The notes under the pieces were generated by a model, which was not told the DNA's origin, did no database searches, and saw nothing but the letters and a program-made list of their open reading frames with translations. A stretch of 64,000 bases of DNA from Bathynomus jamesi (Eukaryota; Arthropoda; Malacostraca; Isopoda; Cirolanidae), in NCBI GenBank assembly GCA_023014485.1, contig JAJOZX010012070.1, positions 1 through 64,000 on the forward strand. Reading direction: 5' to 3'. The translations under genes were made by a program, and so were the position numbers. Below, piece by piece: positions 22,465 through 31,339 of the stretch (the stretch's first letter is position 1; each line of letters opens with the position of its first letter).

Positions 22465-22505
22465 GACATATATTTAAAAACACGTGTGATAAATAAGTTA
22501 ACAAT

Positions 22506-22630
22506 TGAATTTATTTCTTGTGTTAACTTATTTCTTACACGTGTTTGTAAATATATGTCTTGAATATAATCTTTGCTGTGTCTATTGTTAACTTATTTAT
22601 TACACGTATTTGTAAATATATATAACTTGG
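22506..22630 (+). repeat. Extra copies of the inner arm-end motif
   Basis: The arm's inner end, TTACACGTGTTTGTAAATAT followed by ATGTCTTGAATATAATC, is repeated here: once complete, and then again at about 22,575-22,625 with a decayed tail. The first copy is inverted relative to the left arm. The inner boundary of the arm therefore sits in a small cluster of tandem/inverted copies. Confidence 0.6.
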
Positions 22631-22681
22631 ATATTTCGTTTATTAAATAAATCATGTATCAATTAGCGTTTCACTTTCTCC

Positions 22682-22682
<1 letters not shown>

Positions 22683-22722
<40 letters not shown>
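22683..22722. repeat. (GT)n microsatellite
   Basis: About 20 GT units at the start of the single-copy centre. Confidence 0.95.
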
Positions 22723-22725
<3 letters not shown>

Positions 22726-23094
22726 CACAGGTGAAAGACCAGCAACGTGAATCATGCTACTACCTGGAATTCCCTGCGTGGAGCTTGATAATGACGTCAG
22801 AACGACATTGTATAAAGGCAAGCGAAACTTTCACTTTAATTCATTACAAGATTGGAAATAGAGGATGGAGTCGTGTTAGTTATATCTCTGTACCTTGACC
22901 AATTCCTAAGTGGTGAACATGATATCTGACGTTCCAAACGGGTTTGAAGCATACAAGTTGATAAATATATCGCTCGGTAAAATTGCATCCAGACGTTCCG
23001 GAAGAGCTGGTGCATCTTTGCATAAATCATTATTAGTTGCCACTGTTACATAAAGCCCGTTTTGTTTACTTAGAAGCAGCACATAATTACCCCC

Positions 23095-23482
23095 ACACAA
23101 TATTTTCCCCGCCACAAGGGCAACCAACCTGAGGAGTTTGCCCCCGACCCACCTCATGCACCCGCACCATTACCTGAAGTGTCCGTTACCCCAGTGAGCC
23201 CTCTCGATTGTGGTGTCAATAATACCAACCAAGATGATTATTCATCCATTGAATGCATTAGTGAAGTGTAAATCTAGATTAGAAGACAACGACAGTGAAG
23301 TAGACTCGAGCAGTGAATATGGTTGCAACGAAACCTTGCACCATACCAGAAAAAGGCGGAGAGTTTCTGATCAGGAAACAAAGGCAGCAGTTTACTCAAT
23401 TTTACCAAAACGAATCAAAGATAATTTAGAACAGGAACAATGCTCAGGCTGTTATTTTAGCGACTCTAAAATTTTGTGTTGA
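23095..23482 (+). pseudogene. Unknown basic protein, possibly frameshifted
   Basis: The 90-aa frame 23,210-23,482 has an acidic-serine stretch (NDSEVDSSSEYG), a basic nuclear-signal-like RKRRRVSDQ, then AVYSILPKRIKDNLEQ and a CSGC pair near its end. The adjacent frame upstream (from about 23,095) is open and proline-rich (PDPPHAPAPLPEVSVTPVSP) and could be its displaced N-terminus. No family is named with confidence. The basic patch suggests a nuclear or nucleic-acid-binding role, which is inference only. Confidence 0.4.
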
Positions 23483-23920
23483 TGTGGATTCGATCTCACC
23501 TCTTGTCGGTGTTCTGAACAGACAGGCGGACGACGAGATTTTGCAGCATGGAAGATGACTACATAACTTCTCTCGTGATCAACTTGGAATCCTTGAATTT
23601 CTGTAAAATCAGTCCAGACGGTCTTCGTCTCGTGACTTCTTAGTAAAAGCGTTTTTTATTAATCTAGTTTGTACGTACTCATTCATGCACACTGTCACTC
23701 ACTACATGATAAAAGAAATTGTATTTAAGGTTGCGTATTATATAAACTAATTATATATATATGAATGACGATGAGGTACAGCACCCCATCATCGACATCA
23801 CGGATGATATATATGTATAATAGTATGGCCTCATTTAGTAAATAAATAGATTTAGCGTCAACTGCTTCATTTACCGTTTTATTTGATAGTCGTATATTCT
23901 CTCGTATATAACCATCAAAT

Positions 23921-24311
23921 ATGAATAATTCAGAAGTATCGGAACAGATCCGTGTACCATCATCATTTAAATCCAGTTCATTGTCAGCACAAAGAAAAAA
24001 TTGCCTAAAAAATCCTGAGACTAATCATAACATTGTTTGCACTGATAAAAGTGACTTTGGAAGTGATGATAGACGCAGCGTTGACAAAATTGCAGGAGTT
24101 AAAATTCGTGAACCAAAGATGGAATGATGAAATTGGAAACGTTTGGGTTGCACCAAACCCCCCAAAAGTAAAATTCTGTGACAACGTTCTAACTTACCCC
24201 GTTGCTGATTGCTGTAGAAGGGGACAATGGGAAGAGTGCGCTCGGGACAGATTAAGATTTCAGAGACGAATTGAGGAAACAATCTATTTTAAAACCGGTA
24301 TTAATTCGTGA
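23921..24311 (+). pseudogene. Unknown frames in element centre
   Basis: Two overlapping frames, 23,921-24,127 (MNNSEVSEQIRVPSSFKSSS) and 24,033-24,311 (RWNDEIGNVWVAPNPPKVKF), would fit one gene broken by a frameshift near 24,090-24,110. The second contains a C-rich CCRRGQWEECARDRLRF. No recognised domain. Confidence 0.35.
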
Positions 24312-24473
24312 ACATAGGCTAAAAGTATTTAATAGAATGCATTCTTTAAAGTATTAGGTTACTGTTGTTTGTGATCACCAAATCTATGCATTTGTTTTTT
24401 CTTGTTTCCTGTTATTTCTTAACATAATTTTAATTGTTAACTTATTTATCGCACGTGTTTTTAAATATATGTC

Positions 24474-24731
24474 TTGAATATAATCATTGATGTGTCTATT
24501 GTTAACTCGTACACTTCGGTTGAAAATGTAAATGTCGTCATCATGGACAATCTTAAGTATTTTTATCACTATATTATTGTATATCATGATGAGGCTCGTA
24601 GTGAGGTTGTGGCTAGTGCCCTGCGTGAGTTTTTAGCAGACTTTAGAGACGAGTATCGTCTGTCAAATAAAAAGGTAAAATATGGTTATATGTTTCTCTC
24701 AAATAGTGCACCGGAGTGTGAAGACGTTTAG
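24474..24731 (+). CDS. Unknown small gene, right-arm copy
   Basis: 85-aa frame, the same protein as the left-arm frame at 22,234-22,464, but with a longer C-terminus (SNSAPECEDV). Most differences are single substitutions. There is a 175-bp gap to the next gene on the same strand (24,907), so the pair could be co-transcribed outward from the centre. Family not recognised. Confidence 0.5.
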   Translation: MNIIIDVSIVNSYTSVENVNVVIMDNLKYFYHYIIVYHDEARSEVVASALREFLADFRDEYRLSNKKVKYGYMFLSNSAPECEDV

Positions 24732-24906
24732 TTTGTAGAAATGGTGAGTGGTAAAACAATAAAACCGTTATAAAATGTGCCTAGTTCATGAAATTTACCC
24801 TGACGGGAACTGTCTGGTGCGCATTCAGGGAGTGTTAAAACATTAAAACAGATTTGTATAACGAGCAGTTGTCGTAACGATTTAGAAGATTATTTCAATT
24901 GCCGCT

Positions 24907-25236
24907 ATGTTGAGTGAAGATGAGTTCACGATTGAAAAGCTCGGGTCGGTAAAAATAAACCCTCGATTGGAAAGGCGTGTTTATAAACTTGTGTTTAATA
25001 ATGTGGCTAACGATGAACTCTTTGTGCGTGCTTTTGAATGTATTCTAGACGTATTTAAAGAAAATTTACCAACCGGTTGTAAAGTGGGAACAAAAATAGT
25101 ACTGAACGATATGAAAGCCCTTCATATGGAGTACAGGTTTCCCTATACTTTAAGCGGTGAAATATTATTAAACCGCGTATACTGCGTAATGCAGAGCAAT
25201 AATGATGTAATTGTAGACTCGGTTAAGTGCGTTTAG
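24907..25236 (+). CDS. Unknown 109-aa gene, right-arm copy
   Basis: Open from MLSEDEFTIEKLGSVKI through LERRVYKLVFNNVANDEL and KVGTKIVLNDMKALHMEY to VDSVKCV. The composition is that of a soluble mixed alpha/beta protein, with one Cys pair region and no membrane segment. The left-arm copy has a 2-bp deletion here, so this arm preserves the frame better. Just upstream of the ATG the reading differs from the left arm, so the true start is uncertain. Function unknown; position in the element arms suggests an element-encoded rather than a host gene. Confidence 0.5.
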   Translation: MLSEDEFTIEKLGSVKINPRLERRVYKLVFNNVANDELFVRAFECILDVFKENLPTGCKVGTKIVLNDMKALHMEYRFPYTLSGEILLNRVYCVMQSNNDVIVDSVKCV

Positions 25237-25464
25237 TATTTTGAAAAAAAAAGTGAAATGTATTTATATATTTAACATATTTGTGTGTCTATATATATTT
25301 CTGCTATATTGATGGCTATACGAATTCTTATTTTGCGCGGTAGAAGATAAAGTGTATTTATTTATTTATTTAGTTGTGTATATATTTCTGCTATGTTGAT
25401 TGTTATATTATTTCTTAGTTTTCATCATTCCAATGTATATTTATTTTCTATATATCTCCATAAT

Positions 25465-25467
<3 letters not shown>

Positions 25468-25523
<56 letters not shown>
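25468..25523. repeat. (TA)n in right arm
   Basis: Counterpart of 21,417-21,462 in the left arm, about 10 bp longer. Confidence 0.9.
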
Positions 25524-25525
<2 letters not shown>

Positions 25526-26238
25526 CTCCTGTAGTTATATTGACGGATATATTTTTTGATTATATGCATATTTCTCGTTCATATTTCTTAAACTACTATT
25601 ATTTTTAATTGATCATTCAAAATGTATATTTATTTTCTATATATTTATAATAAACAGAATGATGTAATGTTGTTTACTTAATTCTTTTGGTTGTAAACAA
25701 TTATATCATGTTACGCCTTCTAAACCTACTAGCGGAATTGTAAGCCAACTTTTAAGAATTAATTAAATAAATGGTACAATCTGGCTACCTAATAATGTAT
25801 ACCTGAACAATTAAAATGGTATCTGGCAACTCTCCATAATAATGTATACCTGAACAATTAAAATAAAGTGGTATCTGACAACTCTCCATAATAATGTATA
25901 CCTGAACAATTAAAATAAAAAGTGGTATCTGACAACTCAACCTGAACAAGCCATTTACGCATAAAAAAGTGACTCCTGCTACTACCTGGGGATATCTCTA
26001 CGCCTGCGTACTCAGTTGAGCGGTGCAAGCCGTGGATTTCAGATGTGTATTCTCTAGCGTAGAAGAAAAATAGTGTGTCGGTCACAATGTGGAAGGTGTA
26101 CACTGCGTACACGAAATAAGTGTACACATGGTGTGAATGAACTCTGAAGCTGTTCTTTTTCATTACACTTTCACAGCAATTTTGGAAAATTCGGGGGTTA
26201 ATTATTACTACATAGAAAAATTTGTCTTTATGCATATC

Positions 26239-26285
<47 letters not shown>

Positions 26286-27463
26286 TGTGTGCGCGCGCGC
26301 GCGTGATCCTCATTTTCTCTGACAAAAATCTGTGTGTTTGTGTGTGTGTGGCAAGGTTCGGGTTATCCATTTTCTTGAACTGATCCACAGAGCAGATGTT
26401 CACATCTGAAGACTGCATGTTCCACACGCCACAGATCTTATAGACAATGCAGGTCCTGTATGAGCTTTAATTATCTCGATGAAATTATGTGAAATAGTGA
26501 GCAATCATTCCCTGACGAGATGTATTTCTGAATCCACGTTAAACTGTAGGTCTGAATGGAACAAATCGGCGAGAAAGAGTTAATTATTAAAATAGCTACT
26601 GTTACTCCCAACTGAAAAATATTTCCTTTTATATGCACAATCGCCAAGCTCCGCCCCAAAAGATCAAGAGCAGATGTTCGTAGTGATTGGTTGTCAGTGT
26701 AGCTGGGTGGAGCTATGATAAGTTTGTGTACCAATCGTAACACCGCTATAACGGGTCCATGCTTTGGACGACTAATGGCATCTTTATATTTTCTCCAATA
26801 GATTTAATGCTCGTATTACCCCTTGCTGTCTTTACCATGTCAATATTTGCGACAATACTTGGATTTCCCTCACCACCACCCCACTATTCCGGGATCAATA
26901 GTCACTAATGTAATAGAGGATTTTATAATAAATAAATTATAAATATATCCATTCCTTTAATTATATTTTTTAAAAAAGAAAAGAGTATTCGGTTACCACG
27001 TTAAACTGTGGGTCTAAGGCGGAGTGAAAACCTTAATCATTGTTACAAATCGGGGAAGAGCTAGTTATTATTATTATTACTAAAAAGAAAAATCTACATT
27101 GTTTTCGTACATATCACATTTTGCAGACATACTACCCCTGAATCAATAATCAAATGATCCTGTTATTTTAAATCCCGATCAATAATCAAATGTTCTGTTA
27201 TTTTAAATGTTGAAATTATGATGTGAAAGAGTGAGCAATGATTCCCTGACGAGATGTATTTCTGATTCGGGTTCCACGTTAAACTGTAGGTCTAAGGCCG
27301 GAGTGAAAAGCTTAATCTTTCCAATTCAGCGAAAAGGAGTTAATTATTATTATTATTATTACTACTGTAATTTGTACCACCCTATATATATATATATCCA
27401 TTCCTTTATTTATTTTTAAAAAAAGAAAAGAATGAACAAAACTCACTCTCTCTCTCTCTCTTC

Positions 27464-27495
<32 letters not shown>

Positions 27496-28260
27496 TATAT
27501 TATATATACACGATAGGTGTACGCTTGGTGTGAATGAATTCTGCCTTTAAAATGAGTCTATAGTTTCATTGGTACGTTTTATTTCCCAGTAACTGTGTAC
27601 ACGAGATAAGTGTACGCATGGTGTAAATGAACTCTGTTCTTTTTGCAGACGTTTATACAGAAAACATGTAATTACATCATTGAAAACATTAACTAGGAAT
27701 CGTGAGAGATACGCATCTGGTAATCGGGAGTCGAACCCACGATCTCATATCTTTCTGCAGACGTTTATGCAGAAAACACGTAATTATATTCAATTGTTAG
27801 TACTTTCAGAGTACATGCGTAATTTTGAAAAAACTTTGTTGATTTCTGATAATTCTGATTCTGATAAAGTTGCTAAAATATAAAACATTTTTTATTTTCT
27901 TCGCTTCGAGAGTGAAGCGTGTATTTCAATGGAGAAGTAATAATAACTATTTTTAACATTCAGAGTCAGGGGAGGTTTCCTCGAGTTGACTGGAAAAAAG
28001 GTAAGCTTGCGGTTACTTTGTGGTTAGCGCGAAACTCGTCTTCTCAATTTTTTATTTTTTTTTTTTTTCCAGAGAAGCTGAAAGTAAATGATGAGCGAAA
28101 TGATATGAGATTAGTGAAATGAAGTGAAATGACATGAAGTAATATGAAAAGTGCGTAATATTTTTTTTTCTGTTTTTGATACATAAGAAAGGTTTGCCAA
28201 AAGAAATTAGACACAGTTAATGTGTTTATTTCTTTTGCTGTTTATTATTTAATATAATTG

Positions 28261-28291
<31 letters not shown>

Positions 28292-28897
28292 TGCGCGCTA
28301 ATTTTGAAAAATGTATAATAATATATCTTTCCAATTCAATAACAGAGATGTTATCTAAGAATATGACACCATACAAATTACGTGTAAATAAAAATAACGG
28401 AGTTGATAAAATATAAAACTTTTTTTTATATATAAAAGGTATACATTTGCTTCGAGAGCTAGGAGGAATTGAGTCCGAGAGATAGAAAGTTCAACCCAAA
28501 TTCCTTCGCGTACCTTTGAAAAAGGTCTCGGGGTAAACAGGTGTGATTCGTTCCTGGTTCAGTTTCCTACTCGTCTGAACGCAATGTTCTAAGAGTTAAT
28601 ATTTTGGATTCGTTTTAATAACAAAGTAAATAAAACGGCGTTTAATAATTAAATTCTTATATTGTTAATATTGGTTTTAATAATTGATTCTCTTAAAAGG
28701 AGAAAATTCATTTGTTTTAAATTAATATACTTTTGGCATTTTTTCTCTTTCATTCACATAATATATACAGAGGTGTGTGTGTGTGTGTCTGTGTGTCTGT
28801 GTGTAGATTTGAGAAGGTTAATGGAACGATTTCTTTTGCTAAGCCAATTGTTTAGTGAATTGTTAATATTGTTTTAATTCACTTTAAGGTGAAAATC

Positions 28898-28947
<50 letters not shown>

Positions 28948-28991
28948 AATGACAAAATTAAAGACAGTTAATATGATTCTTTCTATATATA

Positions 28992-29897
28992 CAGGGTGTC
29001 CCAGAATTAACTATCTATTTCAATGAAATCGGACAAATTTTTTAAAAACACTTTTATTTGTTTATGTTTAATGTGTTAAAAATGTATAAATTTCTAAAAA
29101 AATTTCATAATTTTATTTTCATAATTTTTTCATTATCTGGTCCAATGAAAGACCGTCTGAAGTCATAGAATGGCAAAGAGACTCTCCAAAAGTTAACGTG
29201 TGGCTTGGAATGACCAAATCCAAAATTTATGGCCCATTCTTCTTTGCGGAAGCAACTGTAACAGGTACCGTCTACCTTGATATGCTTCAGTAGTTTCTCG
29301 AACCACAGCTTCTTGATGATGGCATTCTTGATAATGTTGTGTTTCAACAAGAAGCATTGATCTTTTGGCGATAAACCTTTGTTTTTATGAAATCCCATGC
29401 AAAGAAATCCAGGGGTGTCAAATCCGGAGAACGCGGAGGCCAAGGTCGAGGTCCTCCACGTCCAATCCACCGATTCGGAAGGCGTCTGTTGAGGTATTCT
29501 CGAACAATTAGAGCATAATGACATGGTGCTCCATCTTGTTGAAACACAACATTATCAAGAATGCCATCATCAAGAAGCTGTGGTTCGAGAAACTGCTGAA
29601 GCATATCAAGGTAGACGATACCTGTTACAGTTGCTTCCGCAAAGAAGAATGGGCCATAAATTTTGAATTTGGTCATTCCAAGCCACACGTTAACTTTTGA
29701 GTCTCTTTGCCATTCTATGACTTCAGACGGTCTTTCATTGGACCAGATAATGAATAAATTATGAAAATAAAATTATGAAAAAAGTTTAGAAATTTATACA
29801 TTTTTATCTCATATTAAACATGATAAAATAAATAAAAGTGTTTTTAAAAAATTTGTCCGATTTCATTGAAATAGATAGTTAATTCTGGGACACCCTG
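28992..29897. mobile_element. Self-inverted mariner copy inserted in right arm
   Basis: The ends CAGGGTGTCCCAGAATTAAC and GTTAATTCTGGGACACCCTG are perfect complements, flanked by TA (28,990-28,991 and 29,898-29,899). The matching place in the left arm (about 17,949-17,980) is uninterrupted. Each half carries the same transposase piece in opposite orientation (WLGMTK...YGPFFFAEATVTG), to about 29,350 on the plus strand and from about 29,525 on the minus strand. Only the loop between them, minus strand, contains FQQDGAPCHY and RSPDLTPLDFFAW. It is a foldback derivative without a complete gene. Confidence 0.85.
29352..29700 (-). pseudogene. Mariner-like transposase fragment
   Basis: Minus-strand frame with KIYGPFFFAEATVTG, FQQDGAPCHYALIVREYLN and PPRSPDLTPLDFFAWDF, giving two of the three catalytic acidic residues. 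The N-terminal DNA-binding half and first D are missing. It is related to, but clearly diverged from, the transposases at 12,241 and 58,101. Confidence 0.8.
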
Positions 29898-30594
29898 TAT
29901 ATATATAAGGTAAGGAGAAAGTTGCTCATTTGTGTGTATATTTAGTCTGAACTAATATTTTGACGATTGTACGTATTATATTATTTTTGTGCAGTAGAAG
30001 GCAAATTCTATTTATTTAATTTTCTTTTTGTCAATTTCGATTTTAAGTCTGTATGCTTTGGTAACGAATTAAAATGGTATCTAGCAACTCACCCTAATAA
30101 TGTATACCTGTACAATTAAAATTGTATCTGGCAACTCAACCATCATCTATATAAGACCCGCTTGGCTTCGGAGCTGGTAGTTTGATGCGAACTTCGGCCG
30201 AATAAAGAACTCTCTCCTTCCTTTCTTAGGTTAAGACTTAGCTTAGTTTCCCTTTGGGGGGTTAGGACCTCCCACCTTGTACCCCCAAAGTCCTCCTCCG
30301 TCTATCCTTTCACTCTTAGGCTAAGGCAATCCCTTTGGGGGGAGGACATCCTTCCTTCTCCCCCCGAAGATCCCTCCCCTCTCCCCCTTCAGGTGTACCC
30401 CTCCCCCCTTGGCTCCTTCTAAGCCAACTGGCTGATTAGGAGCCTATAAGACAACGCCTACTCGGCTGAAGTCTTATTATGCACTTGGCTCCTGCCAGGT
30501 GAATACCTCTCCTCCTTTCTCTCCTTCTCCTTTCTTTCTCTTGGGGGATAACGCCGCCTCCAAGTTTCATGAGCCCTTGCTGCACCTGCAGCAC

Positions 30595-30690
30595 CCACCC
30601 CCACCCCCATTTTCAACACTGAGTTGTTGCACACCCCACCCCCTTTGCAACATTGAGTTGTTGCATACCCCTTGCAACATTTGATCATTA
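30595..30690 (-). repeat. Tandem repeats near right end
   Basis: GTTGCA-containing units with C-rich spacers, complement of the left-end tandem repeats but with different unit count and spacing. Confidence 0.65.
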
Positions 30691-30736
30691 TCTCTTGCAA
30701 CATTCCTGCACTCTCCCTTTTTTCGGCTATACTACT

Positions 30737-30742
30737 GAGGAC
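30737..30742. other. Target-site duplication, right
   Basis: GAGGAC, identical to 17,106-17,111. Confidence 0.8.
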
Positions 30743-31339
30743 TTAGCTATAGTAGTGGGCCGGCCAAAAATTGAAGTCCTCTAGAAAAAACTTAACGGCG
30801 TTTTTTGTCAATAGCAGGCACCCACCTTAGATAAATAGTATTGAGGATGCCAAACAAGATGTGGGTGGATGCCACTCTCAATTTTGGGTGTGAAGGTCCC
30901 ATACAAGGTTACAAAAGTCAAATTCTGAAAAATTCCGAATTTTTGCATTTCAGTGGTGGCTCTATGTAGCAACGTGTTTAAAGGTGTATCATCAGCACAT
31001 AAAGCATATTTTTGTGATTTTATGGATAATAATTGAATGTAACTATGACTCTGGATGTCTTTGTTTCCATTAAAACTACATTTAGCATGCTGGGTGACGT
31101 GCGCATGTGCCTACTACTACCATAGTACAAGTAATAGCATATTTTCACATGTTGAATATTTTCAATGCACTGGCTGGCCAGACATTGGTTTGGTATATGC
31201 AGTTAAAAGAGTGCAGACAGTGCCAGCTGGTAAAATAATAATAATAATAATAATAATAATACTGCTAAAGGATAGGTACGTTTCGAAGTTTCAATATATC
31301 TGTGGCTAATACATACTGCCATTGCCACTTGTCTTTGCA
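30743..31339. other. No supported gene
   Basis: Spacer between the large element and the next broken gene, with an (AAT)n run at 31,230-31,262. Confidence 0.5.

Larger units (their letters stand above)
17112..22505 (+). repeat. Left inverted arm (~5.4 kb)
   Basis: Complementary to 24,431-30,736. Matching landmarks include the G-rich block at 17,280-17,640 with 30,215-30,560, AGTCGAACCC-type sequence at 19,195 with 27,735, the short frame starting MLRLVHKLII in both arms, and the small genes near 21.7-22.5 kb with 24.5-25.2 kb. Its inner end is TTAACAATTGAA near 22,500. Confidence 0.85.
22631..24430. other. Single-copy centre of the 13.6-kb element
   Basis: About 1.8 kb not repeated elsewhere in the window. 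It holds two candidate plus-strand coding stretches (23,095-23,482 and 23,921-24,311), separated by an AT-rich stretch with a (TA)n-bounded hairpin-like segment at 23,755-23,820. None of the standard Polinton genes is seen. Confidence 0.6.
17112..30736. mobile_element. 13.6-kb element with giant inverted arms, Polinton-like ends
   Basis: The two ends are exact complements over 13 bp (AGTAGTATAGCCG ... CGGCTATACTACT) and continue as near-identical inverted arms of about 5.4 kb. GAGGAC flanks both ends. A 6-bp duplication, AG...CT termini and tandem repeats near the ends are the known hallmarks of Polinton/Maverick transposons. However, I find no DNA polymerase B, retroviral-type integrase, FtsK-like ATPase, protease or capsid gene. 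The arms are noncoding except for one pair of small unknown frames in each. The centre (22,506-24,430) is single-copy. Arms differ by substitutions, microsatellite lengths, indels and one 906-bp insertion. I read it as a non-autonomous or cargo-type Polinton derivative, or an unnamed element group with the same end chemistry. Confidence 0.8.
24431..30736 (-). repeat. Right inverted arm (~6.3 kb incl. insertion)
   Basis: Complement of 17,112-22,505. Its extra length is largely explained by the 906-bp transposon at 28,992-29,897, which the left arm lacks. Substitutions and many small length differences show that the arms are no longer homogenised. Confidence 0.85.

Noticed and set aside
17112..30736. 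Giant palindrome as a simple assembly duplication
   Set aside because: The arms differ by many substitutions, by microsatellite lengths, by a 2-bp frameshift and by a 906-bp insertion. The ends coincide with an exact 6-bp duplication. Read-level confirmation is still desirable.
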